Assembly: GCF_036347135.1 (NCBI RefSeq)
Contig: NZ_CP108938.1
Coordinates: forward strand, 11,032,613 to 11,096,612
Direction of reading: 5' to 3'
Origin: Streptomyces sp. NBC_00775
GTDB taxonomy: Bacteria > Actinomycetota > Actinomycetes > Streptomycetales > Streptomycetaceae
DNA length: 64,000 bases
Below the pieces are notes generated by a model. The model did no database searches. It saw only the letters and a program-made list of their open reading frames with translations, and had not been told where the DNA came from. The position numbers and the translations under genes are program-made. Below are positions 45,839 through 54,774 of this stretch, in pieces. Numbering within the stretch: position 1 is the stretch's first letter; each line of letters begins with the position of its first letter.

Positions 45839-46368
45839 CGCCCCACCCGAGCATCGTGCCCACCGGGCACAACGCCCGAAGGACCGATTGTTGCGCACAA
45901 ACAGGACACGACGCGTACCGATCGCAGAGGCCGCCCGGCCGCCGACGCAGACCGCGCCGCTCCGCCCGATGCCGGGGCAGAGGCGCGGAATGTGACGTGC
46001 GCCCTTCCACGCCCAGCGCATGCCGATCGCGGGCAGTTTCTTCGCCTGTTGGTGGAAGTCGGCGGCACGGCCCGCGGAGAGCGCCTGCTTCAATCTTGAC
46101 GCGGATAGGCAGCGCTTTGGGCCCCTCGTTCGACTCCATGGCGTGAACACTCTTCTGGAGCGCTGGACAGGCAGGCTGTGGATGGCCCTATCGCAGCCCA
46201 GGGTCTGGTTGGGGGACTGTCTCCTTGCCGTCCTTGCCAGCGGTCGGCTGTGGTGGCGGAATGGCAGCGGCGAACAACCCTGATCGCCCTGGTGCGCAAC
46301 GCGCCTGCCGGGACGGTGGTGGTGCAAGAACGCGGACGAGGTGATCGCCGCTATCGGCCCTCCACCGT
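45839..46368. other. Intergenic region upstream of the kinase gene
   Basis: About 530 bases without a supported gene; frames on both strands are Arg-rich and lack ribosome binding sites. The kinase promoter should lie near 45850-45950. The right end abuts the first repeat of the I-B array. Confidence 0.3.
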
Positions 46369-46857
46369 GTTGCGAAGCCCTCCAGGGCCGATGACGCCCA
46401 CCGACCTGGGTGCTGCGTGGGTTGAGGTATCCGGGTTGCAAACCCTTCTGGGTTGATGACGACCCCCACGGACTGCCTCTGGTGGCTCGGCACCATCAAA
46501 TTGTGAACCCTACTGGGCTGATGACGACAGTGAGTGGAGGGCGTCCTGGTGCCCGGCTACCTGGCGTTGCGAACCCTCCTGGGCTGATGAGGTGCAGTGC
46601 CGCTGGAAACGCTGACGGTGCCGTTTCCGATGATGTTGTGAGCCCTCTTGGGCTGATGATGATCACGCCGGGTGCTCCTGTCGAGTACGACGTGTGGGAG
46701 TTGCAATCCCCCAGTGGGGTGATGACGACTCGAGGCCCGCTGTGCTTTCAGGAAGGCCTGGCGAGGTTGTGATCCTTTCAAAGCTGATGAGGATGTACGA
46801 GGGCAAGGAAAAGAATCACGACGGATACATCTTGCGATCCCTTCGGGGATGATTTGG
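46369..46857 (-). CRISPR. Type I-B CRISPR array A (8 degenerate repeats)
   Basis: Eight repeats of about 29 bases occur at 63-70 bp spacing, giving spacers of 35-40 bases as in type I-B. On the plus strand they read GTTGCGAACCC...TGATGACGAC. The two copies nearest cas3 (about 46765 and 46831) keep only the outer bases, whereas copies at 46435-46565 are close to consensus. Every copy differs from its neighbours. The array lies directly after the cas3 stop, so it could be read through from the cas operon. Confidence 0.9.
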
Positions 46858-46859
46858 GG

Positions 46860-49274
46860 TCAGGCTATTTCTTCTGGCTGGTACTTGGAGCCTGGGCCTC
46901 TCACGGCCATGAGGCCGTGTTCGCTGTTGTAGTCGCCTTCGATGACGTGAACTTTGAGGCGGGTATCGAAGCGTGATCGTGGGACGGCGCTAGCGGGGAG
47001 GGGGATGAGGTAGTCGTCGGCGAGGAGTCGGCTGGCGTGGCCGTCGGCTTGTTGGAGTGCGGCGGCGTAGTGGTTACGGTCTTGGGCGAGGATGGCTTCG
47101 GTTCCGTCGAAGAGTTCGTCGAATCGCTCGGCGAGGTCGGTGCGGTTGTCGTACGGGTAGGTGAAGTCGAGGAACGTGGTGCTGAATTGGTCTCGGTGGC
47201 GCAGCACTTCTTCCCGCCATGTGGCGCCCCAGGGGGTTGCGTAAATGGTGTCCAGCCAGCCGTTGATCTCGTTTTCGTCGACGGGTTGTCCGTCGTGGGC
47301 CGTGAGGATGCGCCACGCTGCTGCGGTGGGGGCTTGCGGATAGATACCGTCGGCGAACCACTGGCCCGGGGCGTCTTGGCGAGGGGTGTAGCGAGCGGCG
47401 TGCACGATCACGTCGGCGGGCGGCCTGGCAGCGATCCGATTGGCCCGACCGAAGCGCTGGGCGAGGGCTTCGAGGTCTGCGGCGGCGGTGAACAGGACGT
47501 CGAAGTCGACGTCCATGGAGACTTCGAGGACCTGGGTGGAGATGACCAGGCCGGGCAGCCGCTCGCCGACCCGAGTGCGGTCGGTGCTGTACCGGGCGGT
47601 GATGTGCTGTTCGATTCGGGAACGGTCCCGGCGCTTGTATCGGGAGTGCAGCATGGTCGCCGCCTGCAATCCGTGCAGGGCGCGCGCTGTGGGGGCGAGC
47701 TGGTCGTAGAGCTGCTGGGCCTGGCGGATGTTGTTGGCGATGACTAGGAGGGAATCGCCCCGGTGTAGATGGTGGGTGATATCGGTGATGGTGGCGGGGT
47801 CGGTGATGTGGTGGGGGCGGGTGCGGATGCGATGTCTGGCCGGTGGGTGGCTGTCGGCGTCGTCGGTGCGGGTGACGGGCTGGGCGAGGGTGTCGGTGAT
47901 CAGGTCGGCGAGGGCGTTGGGCAGGGTCGCGGACAGGATTGCGAAGCGGCCGCCGAGCCGTTCGAGCAGGCCCATCATGGCCAGGATGTAGCCGAGGCGT
48001 TTGGTGTCGTAGGCGTGGAGCTCGTCCATGATGAACACGGAGTTCGTCGCGTCCACCAGTAGCGAGGCATGGGCGGGGCCGACCAGGGCGGCGCGCAGGA
48101 GCTGGTAGGGCGTGGTGACCCGGACGGTTTCTTTGAAGAGCCGGGTGGCGGCTGCTCGGGCCACCGCTTTGCGTGCGGCGGTGACCCGTTCTTCGTCGCC
48201 GTCTTCGGGGCAGGCTGCGTTGGCCAGGTGGTAGGCGGCTGCCCGCCCGTGCGCCACTCCGACCTGTTCGGCCGTGCCGAGTTCCCGGGTGGTGCGGTCG
48301 GCGTTGGCGTTGATGGAGGCGAGGTAGGGCAGGGAGTAGAAGACGCGGGGTATGCCCTGTCCGGCGGCCTGCATGGCGGCGGTCTGCCGGCAGGCCCACA
48401 GCCAGGAGGCTTCCGTTTTGCCGCTGCCGGTGCGGGAGCGCAGCAGCAGGTGGCCGTCGGTGGCGGCGGCGCGCTGCTGGTGTGGCCGCAGTGTGTAGCC
48501 CTTGGCGGTGATGGTGTTTTCCAGCCGGGTGGCGAAGGCCGGGCCCATGGGCTGCACCAGGTGGGGGCGAGTGCGGGCGGAGGAGAGGTGGTCGGCCATG
48601 GTGACGGCGCCCTGCACCAGCACCGCTGCCAGACCCTCGTCCGGGTCGGTGCCGTACTCGAAGCGGTCCAGCAGCTCACCCAGTTCGGCGTGCGCCTGGG
48701 CGACCCAGTCGGTGCCGGCCTGGAGCGGTGTGACCGGCAGGCTGGCTGCAGCGGCGGTCTCGTACAGCCACACCGCCAGCTCATCGGCGGTGGATTGCTC
48801 CAGCGATTTGAAGCGTGCCCGCCACTCGTCCAGTGCCGCCGTGCCGTACAGCGCGGCCAGCGACCGGGGGGAATTCGTCAGCGGCCGGTGATGAGTTGCC
48901 ACCCCGGCCGCCACCCATGCCCGCAGTTCCATATTCGGCACCAGCGGCATGAAGGCCAAGGACAGCACCTCGTGCCGCTCGCCCCACATCGGGCCCCCGG
49001 CGAGCATCTGCTGGAAGCCGGGCGGGATCTTACCCGCGTCGTGCAGCAGATCGGCCAGGCACACCGTGTCCCAGAACTGGGGGAGGATGCCGGCCACCGC
49101 GGCGATCCGCCCGGTGCGCCGGGCCACGAGCCCGGCCGCGTCCAAGGCCGCGCTGAGATGGGCGGTGAGCTGCTCGGCCGGTCGGCTCCGCCGGGCGCTC
49201 TTGGCCAGGACCGTGTGCAGCACACCCTCCCTTGCCGTGGTCGGTGCCGTCGACGAACGTGGCTGTGTCGGCAT
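46860..49274 (-). CDS. cas3: Cas3 helicase-nuclease, type I-B-like
   Basis: The product is 804 residues. ATG at 49274 lies seven bases after the cas5 stop; the longer frame is Pro/Arg-rich noise. HD motifs: ADLLHDAGKIPPGFQ, WGERHEVLS and GVATHHRPL. Helicase: Walker A LRSRTGSGKTEAS, VFIMDELHAYD (DExH), AILSATLPNAL, VISTQVLEVSMDVDFDVL and LEALAQRFGRANR. All signatures are intact. It is the last gene of the minus-strand cas6-8-7-5-3 operon and follows cas5 closely. It is unrelated in detail to the I-E Cas3 at 19.2 kb. Confidence 0.93.
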   Translation of the reverse strand: MPTQPRSSTAPTTAREGVLHTVLAKSARRSRPAEQLTAHLSAALDAAGLVARRTGRIAAVAGILPQFWDTVCLADLLHDAGKIPPGFQQMLAGGPMWGERHEVLSLAFMPLVPNMELRAWVAAGVATHHRPLTNSPRSLAALYGTAALDEWRARFKSLEQSTADELAVWLYETAAAASLPVTPLQAGTDWVAQAHAELGELLDRFEYGTDPDEGLAAVLVQGAVTMADHLSSARTRPHLVQPMGPAFATRLENTITAKGYTLRPHQQRAAATDGHLLLRSRTGSGKTEASWLWACRQTAAMQAAGQGIPRVFYSLPYLASINANADRTTRELGTAEQVGVAHGRAAAYHLANAACPEDGDEERVTAARKAVARAAATRLFKETVRVTTPYQLLRAALVGPAHASLLVDATNSVFIMDELHAYDTKRLGYILAMMGLLERLGGRFAILSATLPNALADLITDTLAQPVTRTDDADSHPPARHRIRTRPHHITDPATITDITHHLHRGDSLLVIANNIRQAQQLYDQLAPTARALHGLQAATMLHSRYKRRDRSRIEQHITARYSTDRTRVGERLPGLVISTQVLEVSMDVDFDVLFTAAADLEALAQRFGRANRIAARPPADVIVHAARYTPRQDAPGQWFADGIYPQAPTAAAWRILTAHDGQPVDENEINGWLDTIYATPWGATWREEVLRHRDQFSTTFLDFTYPYDNRTDLAERFDELFDGTEAILAQDRNHYAAALQQADGHASRLLADDYLIPLPASAVPRSRFDTRLKVHVIEGDYNSEHGLMAVRGPGSKYQPEEIA

Positions 49275-49281
49275 GAGGGGG

Positions 49282-49941
49282 CTACGCCTCCGCGGTCGCG
49301 GGGTGGGTGGGGGGCAGCAGGCTGGCCGCTTGCCCGGTGGGGGTGCGGTAGCTGCCGGGCACGACGGCGGACGTGGCGCCGGTGGGGTCGTGGCGGTAGG
49401 TGCCCCAGACGGTGCTGGTCCGGTCCAGCCGGATCGCGGTGGGCAGGCGCAGCGCGGTGCCGGCCGTTCCGGGTGCGTCCTCGACAACAGCGCCGCGCTG
49501 CTCGCCGGCGTAGTGGGCCAGTTCGATGGTGTCCAAGCGCAAGCCGACGAGGTCCTGGCTGCGGCCGAGGCGGAGCGGCCAGACGGGGCGGCGCAGGATG
49601 CTGCGCCACCGCTCGGGTTGGTCGGTGATCCAGACCGTCAGGGTGGGGAAGACCAAGAACTCCCGCTCTTTGGGCACCGGTGTTGTGGGCCGTCCCGCGG
49701 CGTCCAGGGGGTGGTAGGTCTCCAGGTCGACGCCCTGGCCCTGCGCGTGGAAGGCCATGCCGAACTGGAAGGTGTGGGGGATGTGCTGCCAGCCGCCGGC
49801 TGCGGCGGCGAGCATGCCGCCGACCGTGGACGGCGGCGGGCATGGCAGTCCGACCTGCACCCCGGAGTACAGGGGGTTGCGGAAGCTGGCGACGGGGGCC
49901 GTGAAGGTGGCTTGCAGCGCCGTGACGGTTCCCGCGGTCAT
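49282..49941 (-). CDS. cas5: Cas5, type I-B-like
   Basis: The product is 219 residues. N-terminus LQATFTAPVASFRNPLYSGVQVGLPCPPPSTVGGMLAAAAGG is the usual Cas5 start, with the glycine turn and PPPSTVGGML. FLVFPTLTVWITDQPERW, and QDLVGLRLDTIELAHY follow. It caps the crRNA 5' handle next to Cas7. It overlaps the cas7 stop by four bases. Confidence 0.88.
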   Translation of the reverse strand: MTAGTVTALQATFTAPVASFRNPLYSGVQVGLPCPPPSTVGGMLAAAAGGWQHIPHTFQFGMAFHAQGQGVDLETYHPLDAAGRPTTPVPKEREFLVFPTLTVWITDQPERWRSILRRPVWPLRLGRSQDLVGLRLDTIELAHYAGEQRGAVVEDAPGTAGTALRLPTAIRLDRTSTVWGTYRHDPTGATSAVVPGSYRTPTGQAASLLPPTHPATAEA

Positions 49942-50969
49942 GCCTTGGCGTCCTCGAACCAGGCGTCGTGGGCGCCGTCTTCGATCTCCTTAGCCAGGCC
50001 GTTGAGGATGGTGCGCGGGTGGTCGATCACCACGGTGCCGTCCTCGATCAGGTTGGCGAGGTCGCGGCGGGCGCGGTCGCGCTGGTCGCCGAGGAATCCG
50101 GGCGCCCACCCGATCCGCACGCCTCCGTCGAGTTCGTCGCGCCAGGCGGCGATCTCCTCGGCCAGGGTGTCCGCAGAGAAGACGGGCTTGCCGTCCTGGT
50201 TGGCCAGGACCCGGGTGAAGGGGTTGACGCCGCCCTTGACCGGTGCCAGGAGGATGAAGGCCGGGGTGCGGTCACCGTAATGCGAGGCGGGCTTGGCCCC
50301 GCCGCGCAGCGTCGCGAGCGCGCGCAGCACCAGCGCGGCCCGGCGGCGCCGCTCCGCGATGCCCAGGACCAGGGCCGATACTCCGCGGAAGGTGGCCGTG
50401 GCGGCGCCCGCGGCGGCGGCTTCCTCGGCGGCCTGCGGGTGCAGGGCGATACGGATGCCCTGTCCGTCGGTCTCGAAGGTGCCGATGCGGGGCAGATCGA
50501 GGTTGAGGTCACCGGCGCAGACGGCAGTGTAGAACTCGTGCTCGTGGATGACGGGACTGTCGTCGGCGGCGAATCCGCGGGTCATGGTGCCGAAGTCGGA
50601 AGCGGGCCGCTGGGGGGTGACACTGACGAACGTGCCGGTCGCTAGGACGGTGTCCCGCTGGCAGGAGCTGTCCGATCCCTTGACGGCGACCATATAACCG
50701 AACAGGTCGTCGTCGGCGTACAGGTCGGGGCGGCCCTTGGTGTAGGCCTGCTGCTTCTTGCCCTTACCCTCCCGCAGGACGGGGGAGACGGGCTCGTCGG
50801 CGGGGAAGCTGTTGCGCAGCCAGCGGCGTACGGCCTGGGGCGAGATGTAGGGGTAGGTGTCCCGGCCGACCTGCATCCTCTTGACGACGCCGACGTTGTC
50901 CTGGCCGCGGCCGTTATTGGGCGCGCCGGCCTGGATGTCTAGCGCGAGCTTTCCGGCAAGGTGCGTCAC
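49938..50969 (-). CDS. cas7: Cas7 (Cst2/DevR family), type I-B-like backbone
   Basis: The product is 343 residues. The N-terminus LAGKLALDIQAGAPNNGRGQDN with VKRMQVGRDTYPYISPQAVRRWLRNSF is characteristic of the Cst2/DevR Cas7 branch, as is RPASDFGTMTRGFAADDSPVIHEHEFYTAV-type sequence (positions about 120-155). FILLAPVKGGVNPFTRVL lies in the C-terminal third. Several copies would form the crRNA-binding filament. It overlaps cas8 and cas5 by four bases each. Confidence 0.9.
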   Translation of the reverse strand: MTHLAGKLALDIQAGAPNNGRGQDNVGVVKRMQVGRDTYPYISPQAVRRWLRNSFPADEPVSPVLREGKGKKQQAYTKGRPDLYADDDLFGYMVAVKGSDSSCQRDTVLATGTFVSVTPQRPASDFGTMTRGFAADDSPVIHEHEFYTAVCAGDLNLDLPRIGTFETDGQGIRIALHPQAAEEAAAAGAATATFRGVSALVLGIAERRRRAALVLRALATLRGGAKPASHYGDRTPAFILLAPVKGGVNPFTRVLANQDGKPVFSADTLAEEIAAWRDELDGGVRIGWAPGFLGDQRDRARRDLANLIEDGTVVIDHPRTILNGLAKEIEDGAHDAWFEDAKA

Positions 50970-52390
50970 AGGGTGATTCCTTCCTCGAGGGCGTCGGTGT
51001 CGGCAGGGTCGATGGCGTCGGGATCGAAGTCCTCGACGATGCTCTTGGCGTCTTTCGGCTGCCAGCCGCGGCGGTGCAGCTCAGCCAGCACGGACGTCAA
51101 CAGGTACTGCCGGAAGAACCAGGCATTGCCGTCCTGGCTGGGGGAGAACAAGAGCTCGAACCCGCGCTCGGTGATCAGCGGTGCGCCGTCCTCCGGCCGC
51201 GTCAGGACCCATTCGACACCGTGGCGCTGCAGCCAGCTGCGCAGATCCGCGCCGCGGCCGGCGCGGAACAGGGCGTGGAAGCCGGTCAGCTTGCCCCCGG
51301 TGTCATCGCTCTTGAACAGGGCGGCGATCCGCTGGGCGGTCCCACGGATCTCCGTCAGGTCCTTTTCTTCCATATGCATCACCTCGTGCAGGTAGGAGCC
51401 GGTCAGTTCGGCAACGGCCGGGGACTCGGGTGCCGGCAGGCCACAGGCCTCGGTACGGGCGACCAGGTGGGATGCGAGGACACCAGGCAGGCTGTCGGAC
51501 CGGTGGAACACCCGCCAGGCCAGGTTCTGCGCGCCGCTGCCCTTGTCGGTGCGGCAAGCACGCAGCAGGCACGCGAACCCGGTACGCCGGGCGGGCAGCC
51601 GCGTCGTGGTGCGCAGCCACTCGGCGAGCGGCTGATCTACGGCATGCGACGTGAGGACTTGGTCCTGGTTGTTGTTGGTGAACACCAGCAACTCCACTCC
51701 GGCCGCGACGCGGTGTTCATAGCCGCGCAGCGCCGCCAGCGCGGCCACCTCCGGTTGCGGACTGGACGGCTTCGCTCCGGCCGTGATCAGCAACCCGTTG
51801 CGCTGCACCTGCCGGCGAGTTGCGTGTGCCGCCAAACGCTCATCCCAGGTGTGCACAACCGTGCTCGGGCCACCGGACAGCTGACTGCCGAACGGAATCG
51901 CGTGGAAGGAACAGACGCAGGGCCAGCACAGGGCAACACCCGAGTGCCCGCGGGGAGTGCTGTTGCGATAGGCGATCGACTCGGCGAGAACGACATCGCT
52001 CTTCCCGTAGAACCCGACCGCCGCAGCACCACATAGAACGCACCCGGCCTCGGGCCAGCACTCCGGCGCGGGAATGGTGCGCCAGGCTCGGACCGCCGCG
52101 CTGACCTCCGCATCGGAGAGCTTCTTGTTCCGCGGGTGATTCATCTTGCTGTTCGGCCACAGGCTGTACGAACACTTCAGCAGGAACCCGGCCTCGGCCT
52201 TGGTGTCCCGCACGAGCGCGGCCTGCACCGCAGCCTCGGTGACCTTCTCGGTGGCCGCTGCAAACAAAGGGCCCGCAACCATGTCCGGATGCCCCGCTCC
52301 GGCGAACGCCGCGAGAGCGAAGGCCCCGACCCTCTGCAAGGGGTGAGGGGTCAGTCTCAGCGAGGTCTGCTCGACGGGAAACTCGCTCAT
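50966..52390 (-). CDS. cas8b: Cas8 (Cst1/CXXC-CXXC type), type I-B-like large subunit
   Basis: The product is 474 residues from ATG at 52390, which overlaps the cas6 stop (ATGA). LRLTPHPLQRVGAFALAAFAG opens the protein. The diagnostic zinc-binding pair is visible: CVLC at 117-120 and CWPC at 155-158, after SYSLWPNSKMNHPRNKK. KADVVLAES-like SDVVLAESIAYRNSTPRG lies between. A helical C-terminal half follows. This is the Cst1/Cas8b1 pattern of Tneap-type I-B systems. It should recognise the PAM and recruit Cas3. Confidence 0.85.
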   Translation of the reverse strand: MSEFPVEQTSLRLTPHPLQRVGAFALAAFAGAGHPDMVAGPLFAAATEKVTEAAVQAALVRDTKAEAGFLLKCSYSLWPNSKMNHPRNKKLSDAEVSAAVRAWRTIPAPECWPEAGCVLCGAAAVGFYGKSDVVLAESIAYRNSTPRGHSGVALCWPCVCSFHAIPFGSQLSGGPSTVVHTWDERLAAHATRRQVQRNGLLITAGAKPSSPQPEVAALAALRGYEHRVAAGVELLVFTNNNQDQVLTSHAVDQPLAEWLRTTTRLPARRTGFACLLRACRTDKGSGAQNLAWRVFHRSDSLPGVLASHLVARTEACGLPAPESPAVAELTGSYLHEVMHMEEKDLTEIRGTAQRIAALFKSDDTGGKLTGFHALFRAGRGADLRSWLQRHGVEWVLTRPEDGAPLITERGFELLFSPSQDGNAWFFRQYLLTSVLAELHRRGWQPKDAKSIVEDFDPDAIDPADTDALEEGITL

Positions 52391-53133
52391 GCCGTCACCC
52401 AGCCGAACCCGGCCCCGGTCTGCTGGCCCAGCCCCGCAGACCACAGCGCGGACAGCCCGTCGGCACTGCCGCTGAGCTCCACCTCAACCGGCGCACCCGT
52501 CCGCTGCCCCGAGCGCCCCTGGCCGGTCACCCGGAACGAACGGCGCACACCCACCCACGTGATCCCCTCAACCGTGATATCCGAGGCGTGGCCGAAGGTC
52601 TCGGCCCGACGGTTGAGATTGCGTTCGAGGGCCACCGGATACGCCGCGTCCTCGGGAAGCAGCGCCCGCACGGGGGTTTGCTCGCCGCCGGGTTCGGGCG
52701 CCCGGTAGTCGGAAAGGTGCAGCGGGTTGGTTGTGCGCAACCGGGCCCGGCCAGCGGTGAAGTGGGGCGGTTGCAGAACGGTGATGCTGCCGACCTGCAG
52801 GGCGACCCCGCCCCAGTCCAACAACGAGCGGGCAGGGTCCATGAAATCCAGGGCCAGGGCCTGTATGAATTCGGGCAGCGGACTACCGATCTCCAGGTAG
52901 CCGGCCCCGCCCGCCGCATACTTCCCGCGAACGCGGCGCGCGTTCGGGAACATGGGCGCGCTGTACCCGAAGGGAGCCATCCCATACGGACCCCATCCGT
53001 TCTCATGGATCTTCTCGGCGAGATCGGGCGCAGTCCGGCGCAGCGCGTCATATACGATGCCCCGCCCGGGAGCAAGGATGTTCTCCCATGGGATCTCCCG
53101 AGCCCGTGTGCTGATCTCCAAACGAAGGCGCAC
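52387..53133 (-). CDS. cas6: Cas6 crRNA endoribonuclease, type I-B-like
   Basis: The product is 248 residues from GTG at 53133 (GGGAGAGGGG upstream); the frame extends further but without family sequence. VRLRLEISTRAREIPWENILA is the ferredoxin-like Cas6 start, with the early His region GRGIVYDALRRTAPDLAEKIHENG. ALDFMDPARSLLDWGGVALQVGSI leads to the second fold, and the C-terminal Gly-rich loop is SAGLGQQTGAGFGWVTA. It heads the operon and is divergent from array B, which starts 180 bp away. Confidence 0.88.
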   Translation of the reverse strand: MRLRLEISTRAREIPWENILAPGRGIVYDALRRTAPDLAEKIHENGWGPYGMAPFGYSAPMFPNARRVRGKYAAGGAGYLEIGSPLPEFIQALALDFMDPARSLLDWGGVALQVGSITVLQPPHFTAGRARLRTTNPLHLSDYRAPEPGGEQTPVRALLPEDAAYPVALERNLNRRAETFGHASDITVEGITWVGVRRSFRVTGQGRSGQRTGAPVEVELSGSADGLSALWSAGLGQQTGAGFGWVTA

Positions 53134-53312
53134 GATCCCCCTCTCCCTCTCCCCACCCAGGGCAAATGAGTCCACGTCAGGAAACGCCAAAAACGCCCCA
53201 GAACGGGGGTGTTGGCCTACCGAGGAGCAACGTACACGGGGGGACTGACAACGACCGCCGAGCTGGAAATAGCCGCGCATTGCGGCCAACATCCGGTGCT
53301 ACGGTTCCACAG
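53134..53312. promoter_or_regulatory. Divergent leader region between cas6 and array B
   Basis: About 180 bases between the cas6 start and the first repeat of array B. If the repeat is read with the handle TTCGCAAC at its 3' end, array B is transcribed rightwards and this is its leader as well as the cas operon promoter. It contains a C/G hairpin (ACGCCCCAGAACGGGGGTGTT, about 53190-53210). No gene. Confidence 0.5.
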
Positions 53313-54733
53313 GTCGTCATCAACCCAGACGGGTTCGCAACACCGTGCCTAGGTGCACACGCCACGCCGCCTGGCTGGTTGTCATCAGCCCAAAGGGTTC
53401 GCAACATCACGATGAATTCCGCCGGGGTTGCGAGGGCGACAGTCGTCATCAGCTCAAAAGGGTTCGCAACGCGGTGACCAGGTACATCCCGACGGCCTTC
53501 TGCGGCGCGTCGTCATCGGCCCAGAAGGGTTCACAACAAGACGATCTCGGCGAGTTTGGCGCGTGCGGCCGTGGCCATCATCAGTCCCGGAAGGGTTCGC
53601 AACGTGATGGTGGAGCCGCAGTCGGGGCTGTCCCACCACGTCGTCATGAGCTCAACAGGGTTCTCAACTACCCGATGGCGGCCACCTCAATGAGGGCGGT
53701 GGGGTCGTAGAGGTCGGTCGTCATCGGCCCAGAAGGGTTCAGGAACACGTCCTCGAAGAACACCACCGCCGTCGCGTACAGCTCTCGGTATGGCCAGGAA
53801 GGGTTCGCAACGCGAGCAGCCACTTCGACTCGAACACTTCCGCCAACGTCGTCGTCAGCCCAGAAGGGTTCGCAACATCATCGGGAAGGGGACGCGCGCC
53901 GAGTCCATCGGGGTCGTCATCAGCCCATAAGGGTTAGCAACACGATCTACCACGCCCACGAGCACCAGCTGTACCGCGTCGTCATCACCTCAGAAAGGTT
54001 CGCAACATGGTCTGGATCGCGGCTTCGCGCACGTAGATGCCGGTCGTCATCAGCTCAGAAGGGGTCACAACATGTCCTCGAAGAACACCACGGCCGGCGC
54101 GTACAGCTGTCGTCATCAGCCCCAGAAGGGTTCACAACTGCGAGAGGACCGCGGACACGGACAGCTCGCCCGCGTCGTCACCAGCCCGAAAGGGTTCGCA
54201 ACTCGAGGTCGCCGACTCACTCGAAGGGGATCCCCACCTCCCCGGTCGTCATCAGCCCAGAAGGGTTCGCAACTGTTTGGTGAGCGGGATGAGATCGGCG
54301 TCGGTGTCGGTCCTCATCAGCCCAGAAGGGTTCGCAACATCGTCTCCAACCAGCTCTCCCCGGGCACCGCAGGCGTCGTCATTAGCCTAGAAAGGTTCGC
54401 AACAGCGCTCGCTGGAGTATGAGGACGTGGCTAGTGTCATCGTCATCAGCCCGAAGGGGTTCGCAACGTCTCCCAGTACGGCGGGGCGCAGTACATGTGC
54501 TGCACCGAGGTCGTCATCAGCCCAGAAGGGTTCGCAACCCGCTCACCTCAACCCACCCGGCACCCAGGTCGGTGGTCGTCATCAGCCCGGAAGGGTTCGC
54601 AACGTGTAGCGCTCCACGTCGAGCCAGTGGCAGAAGCCCGCCGCGACCAGCCCAGAAGGGTTCGCAACACCATCAACGGGGCCGCGGACACTGCGGCGGA
54701 GAGCGGCCGTCATCAGCCCAACAGGGTTCACAA
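53313..54733 (+). CRISPR. Type I-B CRISPR array B (22 degenerate repeats)
   Basis: Twenty-two repeats of 28-30 bases occur at about 65-67 bp spacing, with spacers of about 36-38 bases. The plus-strand consensus begins GTCGTCATCAGCCC and ends AGAAGGGTTCGCAAC, with the 3' eight bases TTCGCAAC like I-B 5' handles. Only a few copies match consensus exactly (for example near 54245 and 54510); most have 1-6 changes, including one copy at 53784 with a lost 5' half. Two spacers (53747-53783 and 54072-54108) are almost identical. Confidence 0.93.
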
Positions 54734-54774
54734 GGAGGGAGATTTAGTCAACGGGTGTAGTCACCCGTACTCGT

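Noticed and set aside
48069-49628. 519-residue plus-strand frame opposite the I-B cas3 and cas5
   Set aside because: Antisense shadow of cas genes, no motif.
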